A stretch of 64,000 bases of DNA from Incurvaria masculella. Its lineage: Eukaryota; Arthropoda; Insecta; Lepidoptera; Incurvariidae. The position numbers and the translations under genes were made by a program. The DNA lies in the NCBI GenBank assembly GCA_946894095.1, contig OX335660.1:3973001-4037000 (forward strand). The letters run 5' to 3'. A model generated the notes under the pieces. The model saw only the letters and a program-made list of their open reading frames with translations. It made no database searches and had not been told where the DNA came from. This document shows, one piece after another, positions 21,428-31,886 of this stretch (position 1 is its first letter; every line of letters starts with the position of its first letter).

Positions 21428-24400
21428 TTAAATCCTTCTACTGCCGATAGCAGGAGGCTTTAAATCTTTTATGTGCCATCTACCGGCAATAGGTTTATTA
21501 TTCATGTCCGCAAGAACGTAAATGAGAGGCGTAATTTTCTGAAGTACTTTGCACTTCTCGTACTTAGGAGCCAGTTTTGTAGTGAAGTACGCACCTGCGT
21601 CACTCTGTTTATACAGTTTTCTCCAAACTACATCACCTACGTTGAATTCAGCTACTGTGCGTCTTAAGTCATAGCGCTGCTTGCTCCTATCGTGCGCAGT
21701 ATGCAATGCCTTTTGCACCTGGTCGAAAATAACCGAGAGAGTACCAAGATTTTCCGCATATATATCGCGAGGCGAACAGACTATGTCCGTCTCGTCCGTC
21801 TGTGAGTTACCATAAATGGAACCGTCTATGACCAATTCCCTACCATAAACAAGGAAGGCTGGAGTGAACCCTGTGGTTTCATTTACGGAATTATTAATTG
21901 CGAAATTAATCTTGGTAAGGTTTTCGTCCCATGAGCGGTGATCGTCACCTACAAAGGTGGAAATGGCTGCAACAATAGTACCGTTGTACCGTTCCACTGT
22001 GTTCACTTGCGGATGGTAACGAGCCGTAAAGTGAATTTGTGGCACCTTATAAGCTTTCAGAAAGTTATCCATTTGTTTGCTGATGAATTGCGAACCATTG
22101 TCCAAAATTATGGTACGCGGAATACCGTGTACTAAAAACACTTCATTTTCCAAATGTTCAACTATTTTTGAAGCTACAGCTTTACGTAAGGGAAATATTT
22201 CACAATATTTACTGAAACAACACGTAACTACAAGTATGTGTTGATGACGACGTCTCGTCATTGGTAATGGGCCAATAAGATCGATGCTGATTGCTTGCCA
22301 GGGACGCGTACAAACTTTCGGGTCTCCCATAAGACCTAGTGGGGCCCGCTTAGAGTGTTTGTGTGCCTGACAGGTATCACATTTGCCAATAAAATTAACG
22401 ACGTCACGGTACATTCCAGGCCAATGGTACCTTAGTGACAAACGCTTATGGGTTTTAAAAATTCCCAAATGACCAGCAGTAGGTACTGAGTGGTTTTCGT
22501 TAATAATGTCCGTGCGCTCGTCCGCCGAAACAACAAGTTTCCAGTCGAACTCTTCGGTCAGCCCAAACTTTCCCGCGCAGTATCGATAGAGTTTGCCATC
22601 TTTTATAGTATAGTTTGGGAAGCTATGGGGTGACCGCTGGACTTTAATAATTAAGTTGTTGTACCAAGCGTCTGTGCCACCGGCTGAAATGGCCGCGACC
22701 GGGACAGAACGCGACAGGCCATCTGGAACTACATTAAGGGTACCCTTACGGTGAATAATTTCAATATTGAAAGATGATAGCCTGACGCCCCACCTGGCTA
22801 GTCTGCCAGTTGGGCTGTCCAGGTTGAGGAACCACTTTAAACTGGAATGGTCTGTGTAAACTGTTGTCTTGTGTCCATTTTCGATGTAGCACCTCCAGTG
22901 TTCGAGTGCTGAGATCACACTAAGTGCCTCTCTCTCAGTAGCGGAGTAATTCTGTTCCTGCTTGCTGAGGGAGCGGCTCATGTACGCCACTGGGTGCTCT
23001 TGGCCTTTAATGGTCTGACACAACATTCCGCCTAATCCATACCCAGAACTGTCGCAATGAATACTGAATGGCATGTCATAGGACGGACAAGACAAAACAG
23101 GCGCACTCGAGAGAGCGACTTTAAGTTGTTGAAAAGCTGACTCAGCAGCTTCCGACCAGTGAAATGTAGGAGAACCTTTCTTGGTGGAGGTTAATTTATT
23201 TAATGGACCAGCAGTGGTCGCAAAGTTTGGAATAAATCGTCGGTGATAACCGACTGTACCTAAAAATATTTTTACTTCCTTTCTTGAGGTGGGAGCTGGA
23301 TAGTCGATGATGGCTCGCACCTTCTCTGGGTCTGGGCGTAGGCCATACTCGTCAACCAAAAACCCAAGGTATTTAAGTTCCTTTCTGAAGAATTGTGATT
23401 TTTCCCTGTTAATAGTTAGGTTTGCTTTATGTAAGGTTTCCTTGACTTTTAAGAGAAGCTGCAAATGCTCCTTAAAATTTCCTGACACAATAATAATATC
23501 GTCAAGGTAGCAAAACACTTTATTATTAAATTCCGGACCAAATAATCTGTCCATTAGTCTTTGTTGTCGCGCTGGCGCACCTGTGAGTCCGAAGGCAACA
23601 ACTTTAAATTGGAATAAGCCCCTATTGGCCACTGAAAACGCAGTCTTTTCACGGTCCTCTTTAGCTATCGGTATTTGCCAAAACGCAGAACTAAGATCAA
23701 TACTGGATAAGTATTTAGCGTCCCTAAGACTATCTAGGATATGTGTAATGTTTGGGAGCGCGTAAGCATCTTTTTTAGTTACAGAGTTAAGCTTACGGCT
23801 ATCTAAGCAAAAACGCCATCTGCCGTCCTTCTTTGGAATCAGCAATACGGGCGAGTTCCATGGACTCTCGCTTGGTTCAACCACGTCTAATTCCAACATT
23901 TTGTCAAGCTCATCATACAAGGCCTTAGTTTTAACTGGACTCAATCGGTAATAACATTGCCTGATGGGCGGGCCCTCAGTATCGATCTTATGTTCGACCA
24001 GCGAGGTTCGACCTAAACCAACACGTTCGGCAGATATTGAATTATATTGTTCAATGATATTGTCCGCTAAGGTTCTTTCCTGTGTGCTAAGGGCATGGTA
24101 ATGTGACAGCTTCCCGCTAGATGTCGCTTCTGTGACCGTCGACGAATATTCGTCACCAGAATGAAAACTAACAACATTAGCAAGTAATTCAGGTGCAAGG
24201 TCGAATGCCTTCCAAAAATTAACACCTAGTATTAATTTGTCTTTAATTCCAGGGATTATCATGAAATTAATAAGTTGAATTTTGTGATTAAATTTAATAG
24301 GTAGGTACATACATCCAATGACTTTCTGTGTCGTTCCATCGGCAGTAAAAACCTGTAACTTATCGGACGAACACAAATGAAAGCCTAAGTCTAATAACTT

Positions 24401-24481
24401 AACATGGGCATTGTTCCCTATAATAGAAGAAGATGACCCTGAATCTAATAAGCCACACATTTGTGTGTTATTTACCTCCAC
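21428..24481 (-). CDS. pol: Pol polyprotein of gypsy 3: protease, RT, RNase H, integrase
   Basis: The frame is 1017 codons from a GTG at 24481 and stays open upstream through the gag stop, so it is read by -1 frameshift rather than from its own start. Protease LLDSGSSSS is at ~11-19. RT runs from ~165 with catalytic YLDD at 325-328. RNase H has CDSSG (Asp 476), TEREAL (Glu ~517) and YTDHSS (Asp 543). Integrase has the HHCC ligands His664, His671, Cys701 and Cys704, then Asp734, Asp794 and Glu830, an exact D-D35-E spacing. The C-terminal domain ends near GRWHIKDLK. No stop or frameshift is seen. One odd spot is APARQQRLM (~303-311), where the family normally has an aromatic residue. The enzyme would be predicted functional. 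Confidence 0.93.
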   Translation of the reverse strand: MEVNNTQMCGLLDSGSSSSIIGNNAHVKLLDLGFHLCSSDKLQVFTADGTTQKVIGCMYLPIKFNHKIQLINFMIIPGIKDKLILGVNFWKAFDLAPELLANVVSFHSGDEYSSTVTEATSSGKLSHYHALSTQERTLADNIIEQYNSISAERVGLGRTSLVEHKIDTEGPPIRQCYYRLSPVKTKALYDELDKMLELDVVEPSESPWNSPVLLIPKKDGRWRFCLDSRKLNSVTKKDAYALPNITHILDSLRDAKYLSSIDLSSAFWQIPIAKEDREKTAFSVANRGLFQFKVVAFGLTGAPARQQRLMDRLFGPEFNNKVFCYLDDIIIVSGNFKEHLQLLLKVKETLHKANLTINREKSQFFRKELKYLGFLVDEYGLRPDPEKVRAIIDYPAPTSRKEVKIFLGTVGYHRRFIPNFATTAGPLNKLTSTKKGSPTFHWSEAAESAFQQLKVALSSAPVLSCPSYDMPFSIHCDSSGYGLGGMLCQTIKGQEHPVAYMSRSLSKQEQNYSATEREALSVISALEHWRCYIENGHKTTVYTDHSSLKWFLNLDSPTGRLARWGVRLSSFNIEIIHRKGTLNVVPDGLSRSVPVAAISAGGTDAWYNNLIIKVQRSPHSFPNYTIKDGKLYRYCAGKFGLTEEFDWKLVVSADERTDIINENHSVPTAGHLGIFKTHKRLSLRYHWPGMYRDVVNFIGKCDTCQAHKHSKRAPLGLMGDPKVCTRPWQAISIDLIGPLPMTRRRHQHILVVTCCFSKYCEIFPLRKAVASKIVEHLENEVFLVHGIPRTIILDNGSQFISKQMDNFLKAYKVPQIHFTARYHPQVNTVERYNGTIVAAISTFVGDDHRSWDENLTKINFAINNSVNETTGFTPAFLVYGRELVIDGSIYGNSQTDETDIVCSPRDIYAENLGTLSVIFDQVQKALHTAHDRSKQRYDLRRTVAEFNVGDVVWRKLYKQSDAGAYFTTKLAPKYEKCKVLQKITPLIYVLADMNNKPIAGRWHIKDLKPPAIGSRRI

Positions 24482-24615
24482 TGTGACATAAGGTCTCGAA
24501 TGATCGGAATTATTTTCAAATAAAATTGAAGCTGAGTGATAAGTTTTAAAAAATATCGATATTGTTTTTAACCATGAGCGCCAGCCGTCCGCATCAAAGT
24601 GACTTCTGGGCTCGT

Positions 24616-25860
24616 TTACAAGTTTTTTGACATATTGTCAGGCTTACGCTGTTTTGAGCCTTTACTGCACTTGGGACATGACGTCGATCTAACGCCTACC
24701 TTTCCGCAACCAAAACATAGTATCTCACCTGGTTTCTTGCACTTGAAGGTAGAGTGCGTGTCTGTATCACATCTAAAACAGTGGGACTTACTTTGAGTTA
24801 CAGCTGCTACTCTAACCTTAAGTTCTGGTTGCTTACTAGTCTTCGGTGGCTGGTATGCAAGGTCCGGAGCCAAGGTATGCGGTCCCGCGACAGAAGGTTC
24901 GACAAACATTTCGGATTTGGAGTGGGTCGCTTCTATGTGCCTACACAACTCCTTAAGTTTAGACAAACTAGTAATGTCCACCAGTGTTAACTGGTTTAAA
25001 TAAGTGGGCCTAACATTATGCAAAATGATCTCCAATTTCTCTTCTTCTGACAGAGGTTTCTCGAGGCGTGCGAATAAACAATTCATGCACGCTAAATATA
25101 TCGAAATGGACTCCTCTTTTCCTTGTGTGCGAGAACGAATCTCTTTTAATAATTTGTAATTGTAATCAACTACACCAAATTCATCCTTCAAGAGAAGTAC
25201 CACGTCCTGCCATGACTTAAATTGTTTTTGGTTACCCTTGAACCAGCATAAGGCAGGACCGGTAAATATTTCGACTGCCATTCTAAAGACTTTGTCCTGT
25301 GATAGGCCTCTGGAACTCCTGATATCTTCTACCTTTTCTATAAAAGTGCGCACACACGAGGTACCATCATATTTTAATTTCAAAGTATCTGCATTTGTTT
25401 TGTGGGAGCAATCTACCGTGACCGTTGCCGGGCAGTCTGTGCTGACGTCCGGAGTCGGCGCGTTGTCCCGCAGGTCGCTCGCTTCAGCGGCACTGCTCGC
25501 ACTGCAAAGTTTAAACATATTTTTTATTTTTGATTGAAGTTCCAAAGTCTTAGCAGCTTCAGATTCCGTTGAAGGAATTAGACGGTTAACTCTGTGCCCC
25601 AAGTGTGCTACCAGAGCTTTGGTTCGAGGTGCGAGCGTCTCGCTCGATGCTGCTTCCGCCTCGGCCAACTTTTTTGAAATTATAGGAAATTCCTCTTTAA
25701 AAGAGAGATCCGTTTCATCGATATCGTTAAAAACCTTTAGGAGATCGTATATCTGTTGTCTAAGACCAGCAACCGTAGTTGTCGGTGTAGCACCACGAAT
25801 TGAAACTTCATACTGGAGTTCATCCTTTCGTAGTAAACCGAAAGGAATTTTATGTGACAT
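24616..25860 (-). CDS. gag: Gag of gypsy 3
   Basis: This is a 414-residue frame starting with ATG at 25860. The central part (~155-320) is a retrotransposon Gag capsid domain with ALCWFKGNQKQFKSWQDVV and a typical helical run. Two knuckles follow. The first is canonical C-X2-C-X4-H-X4-C at ~361-374 (CFRCDTDTHSTFKC). The second, at ~382-395, has Val where His is expected. The stop TAA at 24616-24618 lies one codon after the AAAAAAC heptamer. The protein would assemble the particle around element RNA. Confidence 0.92.
   Translation of the reverse strand: MSHKIPFGLLRKDELQYEVSIRGATPTTTVAGLRQQIYDLLKVFNDIDETDLSFKEEFPIISKKLAEAEAASSETLAPRTKALVAHLGHRVNRLIPSTESEAAKTLELQSKIKNMFKLCSASSAAEASDLRDNAPTPDVSTDCPATVTVDCSHKTNADTLKLKYDGTSCVRTFIEKVEDIRSSRGLSQDKVFRMAVEIFTGPALCWFKGNQKQFKSWQDVVLLLKDEFGVVDYNYKLLKEIRSRTQGKEESISIYLACMNCLFARLEKPLSEEEKLEIILHNVRPTYLNQLTLVDITSLSKLKELCRHIEATHSKSEMFVEPSVAGPHTLAPDLAYQPPKTSKQPELKVRVAAVTQSKSHCFRCDTDTHSTFKCKKPGEILCFGCGKVGVRSTSCPKCSKGSKQRKPDNMSKNL
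24622..24628 (-). promoter_or_regulatory. -1 ribosomal frameshift heptamer AAAAAAC at gag-pol junction
   Basis: On the minus strand the gag codons read TCA AAA AAC TTG TAA, giving A AAA AAC in register one codon before the stop. After a -1 slip the frame continues with CTT GTA AAC and is open into protease. Confidence 0.75.
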
Positions 25861-26402
25861 GGCGACGACGAGAACCTTTACAAAAGATTGACTTGAGCTT
25901 ACTACCTACCTATCAGTTACTATACTATATGGGTATCGAAGGTAAAAGTGTTGACACCTAGGTGCAACTGATTGTCTGTGAACTACGAATATTCAAAAGG
26001 CAATATTAAAAATATACTCGACACCTTAAATATTTGTTGTACAACAACTAAAATTAATTGACTGAAGGTAGTTAGTTATCATGAAATTAAAATTTAAAAT
26101 GTATATAAAACAAACGTAACGCGCTCGTGGAAACTAAAAAACGTTAATTGAATTAAAAGTATTTAAATAATTTGTTTCCGCGAGCGCCCACCTGTTTCTT
26201 CGCTTCCTCGCCTCGGACAACTTTTTCAGAGTCCAGAGGTGATTCTGCAGTCCCAGCCTTTACTCGGGTTCGTACAGAGAGGTGCTGGCGGACCTGTGGA
26301 GATCACGGTATTCTAATCCCGTCCCCACGCGGGTATGCACGATTTTCAATATTTCTCGGAGGCCTCAGGGATCTGCCTAGCGGCCCCAACGTTGGGCGCC
26401 AG
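25861..26402 (-). other. 5' leader of gypsy 3 with tRNA-Lys-type primer site
   Basis: Reading minus, the LTR end ...GTAACA (26403) is followed by CTGGCGCCCAACGTTGGGGC (26402 downward). TGGCGCCCAACG is the start of tRNA-Lys primer sites as recalled, here with one extra T later. The remaining leader has no gene. Confidence 0.7.
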
Positions 26403-27421
26403 TGTTACACTTGCTTTTACCCAGGAAGGAAATAAAATCTCATTTGATTGAGAAAATGGTTTATTACAAGTGTCCTTACTTTGACACGGCTAGCTCTGGT
26501 TCTAAGGCAGTATCACCCGAGACCTCTGGACACACAATATAAAGTCACGAAAACACTTAGGGTCCTTTAGAAAATCGATGGGTTGGGCGCCTTTAATTTA
26601 ACTGTCTGTTGAGGGTAGGTAGGTCACCGTCACTTTAAATTTGCACGTCACTTAGCTGGGGTCCGTTTGGTGTCTCCGTGTGGACCTCTGGATGGAAGGC
26701 CAGCTGAAGCGCCGTGCGATGTGGTGTGCGCTACCGTCGCAACGAGGCGTCGGGCGAGGCGTCGAGACGGATCTCGTTCCCGATGCCGGACGAGACGGCT
26801 GGGCGTGGGTGGCTACAGGCCTCTCCTACGAACGGCCGCTCGCAACGTCGTCGCGATGCGCTGCCCCGTACCAGACTCTGCGATCAAGATTTATGTGAGC
26901 CGGGGTTCAACGCCGTGAAGCGGCCCTATGATCGGCGAGGTTAGGTTAGGTGATTAATGAAGTCCTTACCCACAGCTGTGGAGGATGTACGCTCGAAGCT
27001 ACGAGGCTTCGAGTGAAATACAATCGTCGAATGACAATTAATGATAACAAAATTATTATGTGAGGAAGCTCTCGTCGCCGCCGCTGAAGCAAAAGAAAAA
27101 ACCCTCAATCCTCTGACGTTTTGTCGCTTGCGGCTAGCTTCCCGCAATCGACACACGTTCTAATATATTATTCTTTTGACAAAGACAACTTTAAGATGTT
27201 TTGTTAACGGCATTAATAATCAAAAATTAAAAATTAAATTGTTAAAGTGTCTTTATGCTTTATTCTTTTATCTAAGCTATTGAGATATGAATAAACCCGA
27301 TGCGACAAGCGAGGCACACTCTAGGTGACCGTACTTCGCTTGCGCGTACTTTATTGTTAGCATATCTCGTAAATGGGAAAGAAATATTGTTACAGCAGAT
27401 CTTTAGATCTGCTATGTAACA
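26403..27421 (-). repeat. 5' LTR of gypsy 3 (coding strand minus)
   Basis: See the 3' LTR. It is the same length, with a single substitution at 26783 relative to 20123. Confidence 0.95.
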
Positions 27422-27425
27422 GATT

Positions 27426-28662
27426 TGTGACTTAAGAGGCCGAGTGCACAATCAAAGAGGAATATTTATGGCTAAATTCCATCTGGATGAAGATAGGTGA
27501 GTTCCAAAGTCTACTTGTTTTTCTGCCTTAAAGTTGCTCAATCACTTTTCGTTCTTGTTTCTGTGAGTAATCTTACAAAAAAAAAAAAGAAACAGTTGGA
27601 GAAAACTTTAGAAGTGTCTAAAAATAAGTCGATGAAGTTGTAACCAGGACCATACAAGTAGACAAGAGTGGCAGGGGTCTGTAATCAGACAAGCTTTGCC
27701 TATTTATAAGACATCTACGGCTACATGCAAACAGTTGAGACGCGATGGTGTAGAGTTGCTAGTGTAAGCACTATTCGAAGACATTTGGCAAAGATTAAAA
27801 TCTCAACTGTGTTCAACGATGATATCTCAAATCCGTCTTACTAAGTGTTCAAAAATTAGAAAAACGAGATAAATGCTGCACTCTAGTATTTTTTGAGATG
27901 TCAATAAGAAAGCAGTTAGACTATGATAAACAAAACGATTGTATTGAAGGCTATTAGGATCTGGGATTTAGGTCGTCGGCCAACTTTTGCTACTGAAGCA
28001 TTGGTATTTATGGCTGTAGGCAGTCTATATTTTCATTGCACTTTTTGTTGTTTCTGTGAGTAATCTTACAAAAAAAAAAAAAAGAAACAGTTGGAGAAAA
28101 CTTTAGAAGTGTCTAAAAATAAGTCGATGAAGTTGTAACCAGGACCATACAAGTAGACAAGAGTGGCAGGGGTCTGTAATCAGACAAGCTTTGCCTATTT
28201 ATAAGACATCTACGGCTACATGCAAACAGTTGAGACGCGATGGTGTAGAGTTGCTAGTGTAAGCACTATTCGAAGACATTTGGCAAAGATTAAAATCTCA
28301 ACTGTCTTCAACGATGATATCTCAAATCTGTCTTACAAAGTGTTAAAACATTAGAAAAACGAGATATATGCTGCACTCTGGTATTTGATGAGATTTCAAT
28401 AAGAAAGCAGTTAGACTATGATAAACAAAACGATTGTATTGAAGGCTATTAGGATCTGGGATTTAGGTCGTAGGCCAACTTTTGCTACTGAAGCATTGGT
28501 ATTTATGGCTGTAGGCAGTCTATATTTGCATTACAATTTTCGTTCTTGTTTCTGTGAGTCGGTGCGTAGTTTTGTGTTTTGGAAATTGGAAAGTGTTCTA
28601 TAAGTGAAATGACGAAAAAAACACCAACCAATGCAACCATGCACTATAAAATATGAGAGATT
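27426..28662 (+). repeat. P-element transposase fragment array, right block (two units)
   Basis: Anchors at 27741 and 28236 (495 apart). The last unit here (28236 to ~28660) and the last unit left of gypsy 3 (19296-19742) share the same tail, ending TATGAGAGATTTGTGACTT. The array therefore contains a higher-order duplication. The sequence at 28659-28662 is the uninterrupted version of the gypsy 3 target. Confidence 0.75.
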
Positions 28663-28918
28663 TGTGACTTAGGAGGCCGAGTGCACAATCAAAGAGGAAT
28701 ATTTATGGCTAAATTCCATCTGGATGAAGATAGGTGAGTTCCAAAGTCTACTTGTTTTTCTGCCTTAAAGTTGCTCAATCTTTGTCGATTTCGTCAAGTG
28801 CTAATGGAACTATGGAGCTAATGGAGCATTTCCCGCAAGTGCACGGATACGTGGCAATTCGATAAACAACTCACCGGCAGCGACACGAAATTTTGACACA
28901 CATGTCTCAAAATTTCAA

Positions 28919-29023
28919 CGCAACCAGGACGCATTGGAAAATTTGTTCGGCTTGATACGGCAGCACAGTCCGACTAACAAATCCCCGACATGCCACCATT
29001 TTACCTCGGCATTAAAATCGTAA
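28919..29023 (+). pseudogene. P-element/THAP9-type transposase C-terminal fragment
   Basis: About 34 codons read RNQDALENLFGLIRQHSP and SPTCHHFTSALKS, followed by TAA. QDALENFF.L.R is the recognisable C-terminal motif of P-element-type transposases. It lies just after the tandem array built from the central part of a similar gene, so both probably derive from one degraded P element. Confidence 0.75.
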
Positions 29024-29146
29024 ATTCTAACACGACTCAGCATACCTATAAGTAGAGGGTCGAATTGTGAACAGGGCGAAAACGAAATTTTAGATTTTCA
29101 CGATTGTGTCTTTGAAAAAAAAAGATGACCGGTCTGCGAAAGGTAA

Positions 29147-29915
29147 GTCAACTTCAAGAAATGGGTAGTCGAAAAACTCCTACCCAACTTGCATGAACCA
29201 ACTCTGGTGGTGATGGACAACGATTCCTACCACAGTGCGTGCATACACAAAGCTCCTACAACTAAGAACAATAAGGGCGCTATCATCGACTGGCTCAAAC
29301 AAAACAATGTTCCGTATAACGAGCACCTAACCAAACCACAACTCCTTGAAATCGTAAAAAGGCATAGACCAGACCCAGTGTATGCAGTTGAGGTAATACT
29401 GAAAGAGAAGGTAAATTCAGTGTGCTCCAAAAATCATTTTTGTTCAAAACCATAACCCGACATAATATTTGCAAAATAGCACTATAGAAAGTTTTTCCAT
29501 TAGTTTACTAGTAACTTATTTATTAAAATTGTATGTATTTTTAAAGGTGTTGCGGTTACCTCCTTATAGCGACCTTAACCCTATCGAAATGGCTTGGGCT
29601 TCAATGAAGGCGAAGGTTTCAGCGGTCAATATTGGGAAGCATTCCAACGAAATGCCAGAAATGGTGGAAACGGCACTTGATGCCATTGGAATCCAGGAAT
29701 GGAAAAACTACTGCCGCCACGTCAAAAAGATTGAAAATGATTACAGGCTACGAGATGGGCACCTGGATGAGCCATTCATTGTTGAATTAAACTCAGACAG
29801 CGAGAAAGGAAGCGACGAATACGGCGATGTAAGTGGAGACAACGACTGCGACAGTGGCTGTGTCTTTTTAAATATTGTGACACTAGACCATAACTACAGC
29901 AAGATTTTGACGTGA
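29147..29915 (+). pseudogene. IS630/Tc1-like DDE transposase fragment with an intron
   Basis: Exon 1 (29147-29410) contains LVVMDNDSYHSA, the second catalytic Asp of the DDE_3-type fold, and ends IVKRHRP...LKEK. Exon 2 (29547-29915) continues with LRLPPYSDLNPIEMAW, carrying the catalytic Glu, then an acidic tail. A GT...AG intron (29411-29546, ends TTTTTAAAG) joins the two in phase 0. The first catalytic Asp and the N-terminal DNA-binding region are absent upstream. It is thus a 5'-truncated copy, although the remaining frame is clean. Confidence 0.7.
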
Positions 29916-30350
29916 ATCCATGACCATGAATTTTACCCACCCCAAAGTTTTGATTAAAATGATCAAACGTCTAATTTAGATTTATTTTGTATAATAATAC
30001 AACAATTTTACCTAAAATGACCAGTTCTTTTTTATTTCCACTAGAAATTAAATTGTTATTTTCTCATAACAGGTTGTACGTTTTTACCCTATCAATGAGG
30101 ATTTTTTTCATGTGGTAACCCTATATAGACTGTGGTGCCCTCAGCCGCGCGAAAAAGAGGTAATGTGGGACTATAAAAACTTTTTACTTTTTTTTTTAGG
30201 ACTTTTGCCACATTGTGACTATGTCAGCCCCACAGTGCATTTTACATTTTTAGTTTCTTAATGCAAGAGATGCTTTAACAAAACTGACCAAATGTTTGCA
30301 ATCTGCTGACAGTGGCTCAGCTAGCGCTTTATGAATTGCAAAGAATAAGT
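29916..30350. other. Non-coding AT-rich stretch
   Basis: No open frame of note and no recognised repeat end. Confidence 0.4.
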
Positions 30351-30647
30351 TTAGTCTATCGGTTTTGAATTTAAGGCATGACGCAAGCTCTCGTCCCGTT
30401 TACCCTCCATGAAAAGGTGGTATTGATCCTCAACTTTTGGGCATAGATCACAGTTTGGTGAGTCTTGTTTACGCATGAGGTGTGCATCTCTGTTTAGTGG
30501 AGTATGTCCGGATCGGAGTCTTAGAATCATAACAGTGTTAGCACGTGAAAGCTTCGATGCCATGAACCAAGGCTGTCGGGAAGGTTCTGTTTGTATAGTC
30601 CTAAAAAATACGGCTAATACATAAAAACTTGCAATGCTAGTTTGCAT
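30351..30647 (-). pseudogene. LINE C-terminal fragment (post-RNase H Cys/His tail)
   Basis: About 98 codons on minus. VMILRLRSGHTPLNRDAHLM and SPNCDLCPKVEDQYHLFMEG match the usual end of insect LINE pol: an RLR.GH..L helix followed by a C-X2-C...H zinc-like motif. No RT or RNase H precedes it at 30650 and beyond, so it is a scrap. Confidence 0.65.
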
Positions 30648-30659
30648 TTCAATTTTTAA

Positions 30660-31366
30660 AAAAGCAGTTGGATTTAGGTTTTATTCATTATTTTTGTGCT
30701 TCATGTTTGATCGTGCAGCTGTTATTCTCACGTTTTTATTATATAATTCTAGCTGTATGAGATAACTAATGAATTTTTATGTCGTTTATATTTGATCGTT
30801 TTGCTTTAATTCTCACGTTTTTATTTTATGTTCCTTCCAGCTGTGTAAGCTCGTAATTGGTGTCATTTTCATTTATTGTATTTTTCTATTGTTGTGTAAA
30901 TGCACTGTGAGCTCGCCTTAATAAATAAATACATTTACATAATGATGAAGGGAATATATTTTTGCACGTGTAGCAAGTTAACATTGTGGACTATTGATGT
31001 TATTCCTGGTCAGAAATCGTAATGGAGAGCCACAGGCTCAAATGACACGCATGACCACTGAATACTATAGCCGTGTATAACGTTTATTTCAGTAAGCAAT
31101 TTAATGTGAGATAACAATGTGATTTGATAAATATCGAAGCGGAGGCGCGTGCCGCGCCGTGACATCTAGCACCGAAATCTTCCGTCGCGAGAGAGAGCGA
31201 GATGGGGCGAGCGGGGCGAGGGAGGCAGAGAGAGTCTACCTCACCTAAGCCAGGAGGGCATTTTCGCTACAATACTTAATTATTTATTTATACCAAACTG
31301 TTACCGTCTTCTTCCAAGCTCTGTAAAAAGCTCGCTAACACTGCTATATGATTTGTCCCACTTTGT
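30660..31366. other. LINE 3' UTR-like sequence and unassigned DNA
   Basis: 30660-30935 is T-rich, contains two copies of TCTCACGTTTTTATT, and ends AATAAATAAATACA, consistent with a plus-strand LINE 3' end. 31000-31300 has a GA-rich stretch (31190-31235) and no gene. Confidence 0.4.
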
Positions 31367-31830
31367 ATGAATATTGTAAAGACATTTTTGTATGAAATGC
31401 CAAACTCCGCAGGATTCGGTAGCATAGTATCTGCTATTAGCATTAAACATTTTGAAATGGATGTCCGTTGCTGTAATAGTATAATCGATTTTATAAATAA
31501 TCGTATCTATTGCCACATATGCTTGGATGTTTTAAGACCTTTTTGTATGAAGTGCCTAACTCCGCAGGATTCGGTAGCATAGTATGTGCTATGAGCATTA
31601 AACATTTTGAAAACGATGCCTGTTGCTGTAATAGTATAATCGATTTTATAAATAATCGTATCTATTGCCACATATGCTTGAATGTTTTAAGACCTTTTTG
31701 TATGAAGTGCCTAACTCCGCAGTATTCGGTAGCATAGTATGTGCTATTAGCATTAAACATTTAAAAAGCAATGTCTGTTGCTGTAATATTATTATCGGTT
31801 TTATAAATTATACTCGTTGTTATCTCGTCC
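31367..31830. repeat. 155-bp tandem repeat, about three units
   Basis: The anchor TGTATGAA lies at 31389, 31544 and 31699, exactly 155 apart each time. Units are highly similar and the last decays. The small open frames across it are a by-product of the repeat. Confidence 0.9.
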
Positions 31831-31839
31831 TCAATGATG

Positions 31840-31886
31840 AAAGTATAGTAGTCTCGTCCGTAATCTGCACGAGACTACTATACTTT
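31840..31886. repeat. Perfect 18-bp hairpin, 11-base loop
   Basis: AAAGTATAGTAGTCTCGT at 31840-31857 pairs with 31869-31886. It is directly beside the 155-bp array. Confidence 0.85.

Larger units (their letters stand above)
19743..27421 (-). mobile_element. Ty3/gypsy retrotransposon 3, full length and young
   Basis: The element is 7.68 kb with two 1019-bp LTRs that differ at a single position by eye (20123 C, 26783 A). The GATT duplication is at 19739-19742 and 27422-27425. The coding strand is minus: LTR, tRNA-Lys-type primer site, gag, -1 frameshift site, pol with protease, RT, RNase H and integrase, LTR. Both reading frames are open throughout. An empty paralogous site lies at 28659-28662. 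It is the best candidate for a recently active element here. Confidence 0.95.

Noticed and set aside
18309..28662. CRISPR-like regular repeats
   Set aside because: Units are ~495 bp and contiguous without unique spacers, in a eukaryotic context.
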